A DNA stretch of 46,124 bases, from assembly GCA_964479585.1 (NCBI GenBank), contig CAYZMP010000007.1:1-46124 (forward strand). The letters are read 5' to 3'. Source of the DNA: UBA6182 sp964479585 (GTDB taxonomy: Bacteria; Bacillota_I; Bacilli_A; Erysipelotrichales; Erysipelotrichaceae). Made by a program: the position numbers and the translations under genes. The notes under the pieces are model-generated. The model searched no databases and was not told the origin of the DNA. It saw only the letters and a list, made by a program, of their open reading frames with translations. This document shows, in pieces, positions 25,324-33,632 of the stretch (positions within the stretch are counted from its first letter, which is position 1; each line of letters starts with the position of its first letter).

Positions 25324-25454
25324 GATTTTAAATAACAACTTTTATAGACTAGAAGAAGGGTTTTTTAGTGCCAAAACTTTGCTTTTTATCTACGTATCTT
25401 CACCCACCCTTTATGATACAATTGAGAAAATCAAAATAGAGAAGGAAGAGGATT

Positions 25455-26009
25455 ATGAGTGGGTATGTATATGGGTATGCAAGGGTAAGTACACGATCAC
25501 AAGAATTGTCTCGTCAGATGGATTTGCTCAATGAACATAACTGCAACGAAATACTGACTGAAAAAATGACGGGAACCAAAGCTAACCGTCCGCAATTAAA
25601 TCGGCTGAAAGATAAATTGCGTCCAGATGATACAGTTATCGTGGAAAGCTTCTCTCGTTTGGGGCGCAGCACAAAAGATTTAATTGATCTTGTAAATTAC
25701 TTTGAAGAACATAATGTAAAGTTGATCAGCTTAAAAGAGAATTTTGATACGGCCACTCCCCAAGGGCGACTTATGATGACTGTGTTTCAAGCATTTAGTC
25801 AATTTGAACGAGATTTGATTGTTGAACGCACAAAAGAAGGTTTAAAAAGTGCTCGAGCTAGAGGGCGAAAAGGCGGGCGTCCTCCTGTGAACCAACGAGA
25901 TATTGAACGAGCAATAAAATTGTATAAAAGTGAGGAATATAGTGTGAAAGAAATTGTTGAGATGACAGGAATCAGCAAGTCAACGCTTTATCGTTACTTA
26001 GATAGATAA
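25455..26009 (+). CDS. Serine recombinase (resolvase/invertase), BinR-like
   Basis: Resolves transposon cointegrates at a res site. The catalytic N-terminal domain starts YGYARVSTRSQ with the nucleophile Ser12. Further family motifs are DTVIVESFSRLGRSTKDL near residue 56 and GRLMMTVFQAFSQFERDLI near residue 104. The C-terminal helix-turn-helix is YSVKEIVEMTGISKSTLYRY (about residues 162-181). At 184 residues it is full length. Its partner genes follow on the same strand, as in Tn552. Confidence 0.93.
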   Translation: MSGYVYGYARVSTRSQELSRQMDLLNEHNCNEILTEKMTGTKANRPQLNRLKDKLRPDDTVIVESFSRLGRSTKDLIDLVNYFEEHNVKLISLKENFDTATPQGRLMMTVFQAFSQFERDLIVERTKEGLKSARARGRKGGRPPVNQRDIERAIKLYKSEEYSVKEIVEMTGISKSTLYRYLDR

Positions 26010-26054
26010 AAATTGACGATTAATTTTATTTAATCGTGGGAAAGAGGTGTTCTC

Positions 26055-27503
26055 ATGAACCAAGAACTTCCTCCATTAACTTCATATTCAGAAGAACTAA
26101 GACAAAATGCGATGGATAAATATCAAGTGATTGCCCCTTATCTTAAGCATGAAGAAAGTTTGAGTAATATTGCTGAAGAATCAGGGGTTCCAAAAAGAAC
26201 TTTATACCATTGGGTAAATCAATATCAACAATCAGGGTTGAAAGGATTGATCCGAAGAAAGCGCTCGGATTCAGGAAGCTTTAAAGTAGAAGAAAATGTA
26301 CAAGAAGAAATTAAAAAGCTTATATTTGAAAACAAAAAAAACACCTTAACTTCTATTCATCGGAAAGTCTGTAAAATTTGTAAAAAGAAAAATTGGGCCC
26401 CGCCTAGTTACAATCAAGTATATGCGATTGCTAAAAATCTGTCGCCACAATTAAAGGAACTTGCTCATAAAGGAAAAAAAGAATATCAAAATAATTATGA
26501 TTTGGTTTATCGTCGTGAGTCTTATTATCCCAATGAAATATGGCAGGCTGACCACACTCCCTTGGATATCCTTGTTTTAAACGAAAAAGGAAAGCCTGAG
26601 AGGCCATGGTTAACAATTATTTTAGATGATTATAGCCGAGCAGTTGCAGGGTATTTCCTTAGTTTTCAAGATCCTTCTGCTATTCAAACTTCTTTAGTCT
26701 TACACCAAGCAATATGGAAAAAAAGCAACTCTGATTGGCAAATATGTGGTATACCTGAAACTTTCTATACCGATCACGGAAGTGATTTCACTTCAAATCA
26801 TTTGGAGCAAGTCGCAATTGATTTAAAAATCAATCTTATTTTTTCTACGGTAGGTATGCCAAGAGGACGGGGGAAAATAGAACGCTTCTTTTTAACAATT
26901 AATCAATTATTTTCGCAAGATTTACCAGGTTACATTGGGAATCAAAATACTTCAAATCTTCTTACGATAAAAGAGCTTGATGAGAAATTAGCGCATTTTA
27001 TTATATATGACTATCACCATAGAGTGCATGGCACTACAAAACAGGAACCTATAAAGATGTGGAATAATTCAGGATTTCTTCCTCATCTACCAGATAGTCT
27101 AGAAAGTTTAGATTTATTGTTATTAAATGTTGCAAAGCCAAGAAAAGTTCATTCTGATGGAATTCACTTCCAAGGTTTAAGATATATTGACACCAATTTA
27201 GCAGCTTATGTAGGTGAAACTGTTATCATTAGATATGATCCAAGAGATATTGCTGAGATTCGTGTATTTTACAAAGACCAATATTTATGTACGGCAATTT
27301 CTCCTGAAATTTCTGATTACGAAGTCGATTTAAAAGAGATTGTTGCGGCACGTAATAAAGCACGGAAAAATCTTGAAAATCAGCTCCATTCTGGAAATAA
27401 TATTGCGGAAGAACTTATTTCAACTAAGAAGAAAGAGTTAGATAATCCTGTAAACAAAAAAGATTCTAAGAAGTCAGAAATTAAGAGGTATTACAATGAA
27501 TAA
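26055..27503 (+). CDS. DDE transposase, Tn552 p480 / TnsB-like
   Basis: Catalyses strand transfer of the transposon. The 482 residues nearly equal Tn552 p480. An N-terminal helix-turn-helix (LSNIAEESGVPKRTLYHWV, about residues 36-54) is followed by the integrase core. The catalytic triad is Asp166 (WQADHTPLD), Asp240 (YTDHGSDF) and Glu276 (GRGKIERF), giving an exact DD(35)E spacing. A Mu-type C-terminal beta-barrel and a charged tail follow. It overlaps the ATPase gene by 8 bases. Confidence 0.93.
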   Translation: MNQELPPLTSYSEELRQNAMDKYQVIAPYLKHEESLSNIAEESGVPKRTLYHWVNQYQQSGLKGLIRRKRSDSGSFKVEENVQEEIKKLIFENKKNTLTSIHRKVCKICKKKNWAPPSYNQVYAIAKNLSPQLKELAHKGKKEYQNNYDLVYRRESYYPNEIWQADHTPLDILVLNEKGKPERPWLTIILDDYSRAVAGYFLSFQDPSAIQTSLVLHQAIWKKSNSDWQICGIPETFYTDHGSDFTSNHLEQVAIDLKINLIFSTVGMPRGRGKIERFFLTINQLFSQDLPGYIGNQNTSNLLTIKELDEKLAHFIIYDYHHRVHGTTKQEPIKMWNNSGFLPHLPDSLESLDLLLLNVAKPRKVHSDGIHFQGLRYIDTNLAAYVGETVIIRYDPRDIAEIRVFYKDQYLCTAISPEISDYEVDLKEIVAARNKARKNLENQLHSGNNIAEELISTKKKELDNPVNKKDSKKSEIKRYYNE

Positions 27504-28308
27504 AACACCCTATTTTATTGAAACAAAAGAATATAAACGCTTTGTAGAATTTTGTCAGGCATGTATCAAATACAAATATATCGGAATTTGTTATGGATTA
27601 CCCGGAGTTGGGAAAACTTTATCCGCTAAGCAATATTCAAATTGGAATTGGGTCGAAAAACAAATTGATTACAAAAAATCGGAAGAAATCGGAATGAATG
27701 CAGATGAAAAAATCCTTGAAGCGAAAACAATATTTTACACCGCTCCAGCCATACGGGCGACTAAAATGACGAATGAAATCGATATGATCGGTGGTAAAAT
27801 GGGTATGGTTAAAAGTATGTATAGAGTTCTTCAGTTAGGAGCAGTAGAAAAATACTCAACGAATGCGTATGAAGAAATTGATCTCATTATTATTGACGAA
27901 ATAGATCGATTAAAAGTACAGCATTTAGAACAACTAAGAGATATTTATGACCAAAAAGATGTGGCTATGATCTTTATTGGAATGCCGGGTATAGAAAAGC
28001 GATTGGCTCGTTATCCTCAACTCTACTCGAGAATAGGTTTTGCCCATGAATTTGATAGATTGAGTAAAGACGAAATCCATCATATTCTGGAATACAAATG
28101 GGAAGAGTTAGGATTATCTGTCCAACTGGAAGATTTTGCTAATTATGAAGCCGTCATTAGTATTATTAAAATTACCAGTGGAAATTTTCGGCTTATCCAA
28201 CGAATCTTCACCCAAATCGAAAGGATATTGGAAATCAATAACCTTGAAACTATCACGACCGAAGTAGTTGAAGCTGCACGAGATACTTTAGTCATTGGAA
28301 TAAAATAA
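27496..28308 (+). CDS. Transposition AAA ATPase, Tn552 p271 / TniB / TnsC-like
   Basis: Target-selection ATPase that partners the DDE transposase. Walker A is GLPGVGKT near residue 34 and Walker B LIIIDEIDRL near residue 130, followed by a sensor region (MIFIGMPGIEKRL). The 270 residues are one short of Tn552 p271. Its start lies inside the end of the transposase gene with AGAGGT upstream, so the two are co-translated. In the Tn7/Mu/Tn552 group such ATPases also give target immunity. Confidence 0.92.
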   Translation: MNKTPYFIETKEYKRFVEFCQACIKYKYIGICYGLPGVGKTLSAKQYSNWNWVEKQIDYKKSEEIGMNADEKILEAKTIFYTAPAIRATKMTNEIDMIGGKMGMVKSMYRVLQLGAVEKYSTNAYEEIDLIIIDEIDRLKVQHLEQLRDIYDQKDVAMIFIGMPGIEKRLARYPQLYSRIGFAHEFDRLSKDEIHHILEYKWEELGLSVQLEDFANYEAVISIIKITSGNFRLIQRIFTQIERILEINNLETITTEVVEAARDTLVIGIK

Positions 28309-28313
28309 GTAAT

Positions 28314-28349
28314 AAAAAAGACTATTTTCTGAGCGAAATAGTCTTTTTT
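28314..28349 (+). terminator. Terminator of the transposition genes
   Basis: AAAAAAGACTATTT pairs with AAATAGTCTTTTTT at 28336-28349. It ends the resolvase-transposase-ATPase transcript just inside the right transposon end. Confidence 0.85.
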
Positions 28350-28374
28350 AATGTTCGATTAGTGTAACGTAGCG

Positions 28375-28409
28375 CTTAAAGTTAGTGCAAAATAAAATCA
28401 AAATTTACA
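28375..28409 (-). repeat. Transposon right terminal inverted repeat
   Basis: Read on the minus strand it begins TGTAAATT and matches the left end at 31 of 35 positions. Motifs TTAGTGCAA (28382-28390) and TTAGTGTAA (28359-28367) are the inverted copies of those at the left end, with identical spacing. Confidence 0.9.
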
Positions 28410-28414
28410 CTTGG
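28410..28414. repeat. Target-site duplication, right copy
   Basis: CTTGG, identical to 21503-21507. Confidence 0.85.
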
Positions 28415-28571
28415 CTACTAACTTCGCCTTGCTCTCATGGACCCATTCATTACATGTTTGTAATCAACTTTCACCAACCGTTGACTCTCTACTTACAACT
28501 TACGTAACTACTATTTTCCAATCATTGATTTATTTGAAACCAATTATACAGGAATGCTTTATTTGTGTAAA
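28415..28571 (-). promoter_or_regulatory. T-box riboswitch, 5' half: promoter, Stem I and UGG specifier
   Basis: On the minus strand a promoter TTTACA (28571-28566), 17 bases, TATAAT (28548-28543) precedes a leader with the Stem I hallmarks of T-box RNAs. These are AGTAGAGAG, then an apical stem TCAAC/GTTGA enclosing GGTTGGTGAAA, then a specifier region GAATGGGTCC with the Trp codon TGG. The leader then runs into the transposon end at 28409. Joining it to 21502 after removing the transposon and one CTTGG copy gives a continuous T-box leader for trpP. Confidence 0.88.
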
Positions 28572-28590
28572 GCGACAAATTTCGACCAAT

Positions 28591-28615
28591 AAAAAAGAAC
28601 CGATTATTTCGGGTC
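28591..28615 (-). terminator. Terminator of the FAS1 gene
   Basis: Minus strand: GACCCGA and TCGGTTC pair over a 5-base loop with one mismatch, followed by TTTTTT. It separates the FAS1 gene from the trpP T-box promoter. Confidence 0.7.
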
Positions 28616-29170
28616 AAATGTTAATTATGATTCTTTTTTAAGTTTTGGTTGTGAGATAATAACTAAACCAGCACCTAGAGATAGAGTTAGAATAATCCAA
28701 CCGATCATATTGTTATCGGAGGTATCAACGATAAGGATTTCTTCATCTTCTTCTGCTTCAGGTAATACTAGTTCAATGTTTTCAGGTACTAATACTGCAT
28801 CAATAACGTGTACAACCCCATTAGCAGCTTGTAAGTCAGCGATAACTACTTCAGAGTCATTAATGAATACTCCACCATCTAAAGAGATAGTAATAGTTTC
28901 ACCATTTAATGTTTCAGGTGTCATACCTTCACTTAGATCAGTTGATAATACACGACCACTTACAACGTGGTAAAGTAGAATTTTATCAAGATCTGGTTGA
29001 TCAAGAAGTTGTTCTGCAGTGATATCAAGAGCTTCTAATAAAGCTGCAAATGCTGCATTTGTTGGAGCAAATACTGTAAATGGACCTTCGCCTTGTAATG
29101 CACCAACTAAATCAGCTTTTGTAAGTGCTGCAACTAGGATACTGAAGTTGTCATCATCAGATAATGCGAT

Positions 29171-29602
29171 ATCAACAACTGTGTCAAAATAAAACTCTTC
29201 TACTTCTTCAGTTGGTGGTAATAATACTTTGTCAATAATGTGAATAACACCATTAGAAGCCTCAACATTTGCAGTAGTAACAGTGCTTTCATTAATCATT
29301 ACTGTTTCACCTTCAATGGATACAGTTATAGTAGCACCATTGACTGTTGCAGGTGTCATACCATCTTCTAAATCAGTACTCATAACTTTTCCAGCTACAA
29401 CGTGGTAGAGCAAGATGTCTGCTAAATCTTCACGAGCTAGAAGTTGTTCTTTTGTAACTCCTAGATCATCTAGTAATGCAGCAAATGCAGCATTGGTTGG
29501 TGCAAAGACTGTAAATGGTCCTTCACCTTATAGTGTTGTTACTAAATTAGCTTCTGTCAGTGCTTCAACTAAAATGGAGAAGTCTTCATTTCCAACAGCG
29601 AT
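29171..29602 (-). repeat. Tandem repeat unit B (432 bp) in the FAS1 gene, carrying the stop codon
   Basis: Nearly identical to the adjacent unit A; differences seen include TAA for CAA at 29530-29528 and a few silent changes. The period is exactly 144 codons. Confidence 0.9.
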
Positions 29603-30034
29603 ATCAACAACTGTGTCAAAATAAAACTCTTCTACTTCTTCAGTTGGTGGTAATAATACTTTGTCAATAATGTGAATAACACCATTAGAAGCCTCAACAT
29701 TTGCAGTAGTAACAGTGCTTTCATTAATCATTACTGTTTCACCTTCAATGGATACAGTTATAGTAGCACCATTGACTGTTGCAGGTGTCATACCATCTTC
29801 TAAATCAGTACTCATAACTTTTCCAGCTACAACGTGGTAGAGCAAGATGTCTGCTAAATCTTCACGAGCTAGAAGTTGTTCTTTTGTAACTCCTAGATCA
29901 TCTAGTAATGCAGCAAATGCAGCATTGGTTGGTGCAAAGACTGTAAATGGTCCTTCACCTTGTAGAGTTGTTACTAAATTAGCTTCTGTCAGTGCTTCAA
30001 CCAAAATGGAGAAGTCTTCATTTCCAACAGCGAT
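29603..30034 (-). repeat. Tandem repeat unit A (432 bp) in the FAS1 gene, intact
   Basis: First copy of the duplicated FAS1 domain, with the Gln codon preserved. The near-identity with unit B shows the duplication is recent or is kept uniform by gene conversion. Confidence 0.9.
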
Positions 30035-30238
30035 ATCAACAATATCTTGTTCTTCTGCGGAAACCGGAGCCATAAGTAGTAAAAATAAACTCAATACTAA
30101 TCCTAAAATTTTCTTCATGTAATTTTCATCCTCATAATTTGCTTATCAAATTATAGGTACACTATAACGCTTTAAAACGGTAAAGTAAAGTGTGATGCTC
30201 ACAGAAAATAACAAATCATTTAATATATAAAAAACACA

Positions 30239-30265
30239 ATTAAACCCTTTATTTAAAGGGTTTAA
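30239..30265. terminator. Palindromic hairpin between FAS1 gene and second ribokinase
   Basis: TTAAACCCTTTA and TAAAGGGTTTAA pair perfectly over a TT loop. No gene lies in 30119-30358. Confidence 0.5.
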
Positions 30266-30317
30266 TTGATTTTAATTTGCATATCATTATTAATTAGATG
30301 TGAAAATCTAAAAATAA

Positions 30318-30351
30318 ACACAAAGTAAAACCTCATTTTTACATGAGGTTT
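30318..30351 (-). terminator. Terminator of the second ribokinase gene
   Basis: Minus strand: AAACCTCAT pairs with ATGAGGTTT over a 6-base loop, followed by TACTTTGTG. Confidence 0.65.
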
Positions 30352-30358
30352 AAGGCTT

Positions 30359-31279
30359 CTATTGATATGACTTAATAAACTCGTCAACTTCTTTATCTGT
30401 TGGTAATGATGGTTGAGCACCAATCTTTAACGTACTTAATGCTCCAACGGCATTTGCGTATTTAGCAGATGCAACAATATCTTTTGTTTCTGCATATTTA
30501 TTCGCAAGAGCTCCAGTAAAGGCATCTCCAGCAGCAGTTGGATCAACAGCTTCTACTTTAAATGGAGGAATCATTTCATCAATTCCGTTTCCATAAATGT
30601 AAGAACCGTTTTCTCCAAGTTTTAATACAACAAACTCACATTCATTTCTTTTTGCAAGTATTTCTGCAGCTTCTCTACATGTTTTGTGATCTGCAGGATA
30701 AATACCAGTTAATGCTTTTGTTTCAGTTTCATTTGGAGATAAGATTGTTAATCCTTTTAATTCTTCTAAAGGATACTCTTGAGCTGGACCTGCATCTAAT
30801 ACAGTCATAACACCATGTTTTTGCGCTAGTTTGACAGCGGCAATGTTTGCTTCAAGTGGGATTTCCAACTGTAAGAGCAAGGCATCAAAGTCATCTTTGA
30901 ACACTTCTTCAAGTCCTTCTGGAGTTGTTTCCATGTTGGCACCTGGACAAATGACAAGACGATTTTTACCACCTTTTTCTAAGATAATAACAACTGTACC
31001 ACTTGCTGATCCTTCTTTTTTCTTTAATCCCTTGGTATTAATACCTTCTGAAGATAGCATAGCGTCTAATTCTTCACCATTAGCATCTTGACCAAGAGTT
31101 CCAAATACTGAAACTTTTGCCCCTAAACGAGCTGCGGCAACCGCTGCGTTGGATCCTTTACCACCACATGCGGTACCAATTACTTCACCTAGGACACTTT
31201 CACCAAGTTCAAGAGCACGGTCCACTTGATAAATAGAATCCATCATTATACTTCCAACCATTAAAATTTTTGTTGGCAT
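30359..31279 (-). CDS. rbsK: Ribokinase (second copy)
   Basis: A 306-residue PfkB-family kinase beginning MPTKILMVGSIMMDSIYQVD. Signature 1 is GGKGSNAAVAAARLG near residue 39. Signature 2 is DPTAAGDAFTGALANKYAE near residue 252, with the catalytic Asp. SPNETE near residue 184 fits ribokinase. AGGAGG lies 6 bases before the ATG. A cre-like box lies 23 bases upstream of the start. It stands alone with its own terminator, unlike the first ribokinase, and differs from that copy throughout, so this is not a recent duplication. Confidence 0.9.
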   Translation of the reverse strand: MPTKILMVGSIMMDSIYQVDRALELGESVLGEVIGTACGGKGSNAAVAAARLGAKVSVFGTLGQDANGEELDAMLSSEGINTKGLKKKEGSASGTVVIILEKGGKNRLVICPGANMETTPEGLEEVFKDDFDALLLQLEIPLEANIAAVKLAQKHGVMTVLDAGPAQEYPLEELKGLTILSPNETETKALTGIYPADHKTCREAAEILAKRNECEFVVLKLGENGSYIYGNGIDEMIPPFKVEAVDPTAAGDAFTGALANKYAETKDIVASAKYANAVGALSTLKIGAQPSLPTDKEVDEFIKSYQ

Positions 31280-31301
31280 AAATATACCTCCTTTGCCTAC
31301 A

Positions 31302-31315
31302 TGTAAACGCTATGA
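31302..31315. promoter_or_regulatory. cre-like box upstream of the second ribokinase
   Basis: TGTAAACGCTATGA matches 13 of 14 positions of the cre consensus. It overlaps the expected promoter/leader of the minus-strand gene, where CcpA or a LacI-type repressor would block transcription. Confidence 0.5.
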
Positions 31316-31376
31316 TAGATAAAGGGTAATTTCAATGAACATACAGTGAAAATTAGGTTATTATAATAAAAGTTAA

Positions 31377-31682
31377 CTAAACATGTTTTCTTAAAGTAAA
31401 TACGTAAATAATTTGAAGCAAAAATACAACAAGTACAAACAATAATGAAACTATCCAAATGGCATTGTGAGTGTCAATAATTGCACTCCAATCAGAAACT
31501 TTGACTAGCTCATTTGTTGAACCGATCTGAAACAAAACAGAAAAGATAGCTGAAAGTAAACTTATTGAATTAAATAGCAAAGAAGTAAACATACTTCTAC
31601 GTAATAAAGCTAACGACAACAAAAAGCACAACAGCGTGCTAAGTCCTAAAATAATGCTTAAAATATTAAATTGTACACTCAT
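31377..31682 (-). CDS. Small membrane protein of unknown function
   Basis: A 101-residue hydrophobic protein with three predicted helices (about residues 7-25, 32-50 and 72-95). The frame is open further upstream (to 31733), but ATG 31682 has AGGAG eight bases before it and starts MSVQFNILSIILGLSTLL. No family recognised. Monocistronic between the second ribokinase and the divergent PfpI gene. Confidence 0.6.
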   Translation of the reverse strand: MSVQFNILSIILGLSTLLCFLLSLALLRRSMFTSLLFNSISLLSAIFSVLFQIGSTNELVKVSDWSAIIDTHNAIWIVSLLFVLVVFLLQIIYVFTLRKHV

Positions 31683-31802
31683 AGGTGGTTCTCCTAGCTT
31701 TTGATATAAAAATATAGTATCACAATTATGCATATATAGTTATAGAGTACTTTCTTTTATAAGAATCTTAAAATATGATATTGTTAGATTAAGGAGGCAA
31801 TT

Positions 31803-32324
31803 ATGAATTTAAAAGGTAAAAAAGTATTGTCAATTGTTTCAGAAGATTATGATGATTTAGAGTTATTTTATCCAATGTTGCGTTTAAAAGAAGCAGGAGC
31901 AACCGTAGAGGTTGCTGGTCCAGACAAAAAGACTTACAAAGGTAAGTTTGGCTTATCCGTTGATGCAGACTTGAGTTTTAAGGATGTAGACATCACAAGC
32001 TATGATGCGTTTTTAATTCCTGGAGGTTGGGCACCGGATAAACTTCGTCGTTATGATGAAGTATTAGAATGGACTCGATACATGAATGACAACAACAAAG
32101 TTATAGGGATGATTTGTCATGCTGGATGGGTGTTATCATCGGCTGATATTCTTAAAGGAAGAACAGTCACAAGTACACCAGGTATTAAACATGATTTAAT
32201 GCATGCTGGAGCAACTTGGGTTAATGAAGCAGTGGTTGTGGATGATAATTTAATTTCTGGACGTCGTCCACCTGATCTACCAGAATATTTGCCAAAACTA
32301 ATTGAAGCAATTGCAAAACGATAA
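31803..32324 (+). CDS. PfpI-family (DJ-1 superfamily) protein
   Basis: A 173-residue class I glutamine-amidotransferase-like protein. The nucleophile Cys is in GMICHAGWVLSSA near residue 103, in the Cys-His-x-Gly context of PfpI/YraA/YhbO proteins, with Glu in DYDDLELFYP near residue 20 as partner. These proteins are linked to general stress and carbonyl detoxification. AAGGAGG lies 5 bases before the ATG. It ends in a clear terminator. Confidence 0.9.
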   Translation: MNLKGKKVLSIVSEDYDDLELFYPMLRLKEAGATVEVAGPDKKTYKGKFGLSVDADLSFKDVDITSYDAFLIPGGWAPDKLRRYDEVLEWTRYMNDNNKVIGMICHAGWVLSSADILKGRTVTSTPGIKHDLMHAGATWVNEAVVVDDNLISGRRPPDLPEYLPKLIEAIAKR

Positions 32325-32348
32325 TTTAGTTGTTAGCTATGATATTGT

Positions 32349-32372
32349 GAGTACCTCTGGGTACTCTTTTTT
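32349..32372 (+). terminator. Terminator of the PfpI gene
   Basis: GAGTACC pairs with GGGTACTC over a short loop, then six T. Confidence 0.8.
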
Positions 32373-32448
32373 CTTGTGTACTCTTTTTTTATTGACACTT
32401 TATTAAGATAATGATTAGATAAATGAAAGTAGTTTAAGGAGGCCACCT

Positions 32449-33537
32449 ATGCTAGAAAAGTTGATTAACACATTTACTGAAGTTGAACCCATGTTACTAA
32501 CAACAGAATTGTTTGAGTTAAAAAAAGAAGGTCAGAACATTCGATTCGAAATGGGCCAACATCTTATTGTTTCAGATGCACTATTTTTTACGAGATGGGT
32601 TATTGAAGATGGTATTGCGAAAGTGGGGGTCAGTTACTTAAATAAAGAATCAGACGAAATGATTTTGAGTATGCCAAAAAAGGAAGATCGTCAAACACAT
32701 ATTGAAATGATAGGAATGGAAGAAAAATACATTCAAGGTAATGATATTGTCACGCCTTATCATAGGAATTCTCATATTGAAGTCATTTATGTATACAAAG
32801 GGGAGTTAAAGCTAAAAATTGAAGGAATCGTCGAAGTGTATCCTGAAAAAACAGTTCTTATGATGGATAAAGGAGTGTTACATTCTGAGTATATAAATGA
32901 TTCTAAGTGTGTTGTTTTATTTTTAGGTGTAAATGATGTTATATTGCGATTTCTTCTCTATCCATTACAGCTTAATGAACACTCCAATCAATTTGTACAA
33001 CTCGCATTGTTAAACAACAGTGAAGTAGGCTCATACATCCAATTAAACTTGCTTGATCGACATCAAGGATTTGAGTTTTTATTAGAGAGTATCATGAAAG
33101 AATTTTCATCAAAAGATTCAGGGTATGATTTTGTCATTTTAGGTCTTTATAAACGATTGTTAACGTTATTGCTAAAAGATGAATCGAAAATACAACTTGT
33201 TCAACGTGATGAGAAAAAGCAAAGAATGTTTAACAAAGTAGCTTTATATATAAACAAACATCATCAGTTCGTTTCTTTATCAAATTTAAGCGAAAATTTC
33301 AATTATTCAGAAGATTACTTTAATCGCTTGATAAAAGAGATGACGGGAACAACGTTTACTGAGTATTTAAAAGAAGTTCGTATTAACAAGGCTGCTCAGT
33401 TATTAATTGAATCAGATGATTCGATAGCAGATATTTCTCAGCAAGTTGGATATACAAACAAGCAATTTTTCTATAAAGTGTTTAAAGATAAGTTATCTTT
33501 TACACCACATGAATACCGCAAAAGAAAACGATTCTAG
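32449..33537 (+). CDS. AraC-family transcriptional regulator
   Basis: A 362-residue regulator with an N-terminal cupin-like sensing domain (about residues 85-160, with PYHRNSHIEVIYVYKGEL) and a C-terminal AraC DNA-binding domain of two helix-turn-helices (about residues 265-360). FNYSEDYFNRLIKEMTGTTF and IADISQQVGYTNKQFFYKVF are the two recognition regions. AAGGAGG precedes the ATG. It lies directly upstream of the giant surface-protein gene on the same strand and is separated from it only by a terminator-like hairpin, so it is the obvious candidate to control it (inference). Confidence 0.88.
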   Translation: MLEKLINTFTEVEPMLLTTELFELKKEGQNIRFEMGQHLIVSDALFFTRWVIEDGIAKVGVSYLNKESDEMILSMPKKEDRQTHIEMIGMEEKYIQGNDIVTPYHRNSHIEVIYVYKGELKLKIEGIVEVYPEKTVLMMDKGVLHSEYINDSKCVVLFLGVNDVILRFLLYPLQLNEHSNQFVQLALLNNSEVGSYIQLNLLDRHQGFEFLLESIMKEFSSKDSGYDFVILGLYKRLLTLLLKDESKIQLVQRDEKKQRMFNKVALYINKHHQFVSLSNLSENFNYSEDYFNRLIKEMTGTTFTEYLKEVRINKAAQLLIESDDSIADISQQVGYTNKQFFYKVFKDKLSFTPHEYRKRKRF

Positions 33538-33601
33538 TCGTCATTTGCTACTAATCATGCAAAATTAACCTTTTTATGCTATTTGAATACTATAAAAAGA
33601 T

Positions 33602-33632
33602 AGATAAGATATAGTTATCTGTTTTTTTTTTT
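33602..33632 (+). terminator. AT-rich hairpin plus T11 tract ahead of the giant surface-protein gene
   Basis: AGATAA and TTATCT pair over a 7-base loop, then G and eleven T (33622-33632). It may end the araC transcript or act as an attenuator for the next gene, whose ATG is 34 bases further. The stem is weak, so the long T-run would matter. Confidence 0.5.

Larger units (their letters stand above)
21508..28409. mobile_element. Tn552-family transposon carrying metal-efflux genes
   Basis: A complete 6,902-bp transposon. Both ends begin 5'-TGTAAATT and form 35-bp terminal inverted repeats with 31 matches. It is flanked by 5-bp direct repeats CTTGG. Each end has two 9-bp TT(G/A)CA(C/T)TAA motifs, at the same distance from the end and with the same 23-bp spacing. 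The transposition genes are a serine resolvase (184 aa), a DD(35)E transposase (482 aa) and an AAA ATPase (270 aa). The last two closely match the p480 and p271 proteins of staphylococcal Tn552 in size and order. Cargo: a CzrA-like repressor, a CDF exporter and a P1B-4 ATPase. It is inserted in the leader of trpP, between Stem I and Stem III of a T-box riboswitch. All reading frames look intact, so it may still be mobile. Confidence 0.93.
28625..30118 (-). pseudogene. FAS1 (fasciclin)-domain surface protein gene interrupted by a nonsense codon
   Basis: One 498-codon frame with a single internal stop. It encodes a signal peptide (MKKILGLVLSLFLLLMAPVSA), three fasciclin domains (about residues 25-165, 170-310 and 313-450), an acidic linker and a C-terminal membrane helix ending KLKKES. 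Each domain has the FAS1 core FTVFAPTNAAFAALL and ends in YHVV...VIH(I/V)ID. Domains 1 and 2 are nearly identical and come from a 432-bp tandem duplication. In domain 2 a CAA (Gln) codon has become TAA (29530-29528), so the product stops after about 196 residues and is not anchored. The tail has VDTSDNN before the helix where a sorting signal would have LPxTG. FAS1 domains mediate adhesion in other organisms; the role here is inferred. Confidence 0.88.

Noticed and set aside
28411..28641. 76-codon plus-strand open frame
   Set aside because: It lies entirely within the trpP promoter/T-box Stem I half and the FAS1 terminator, has no ribosome site and no protein-like composition.
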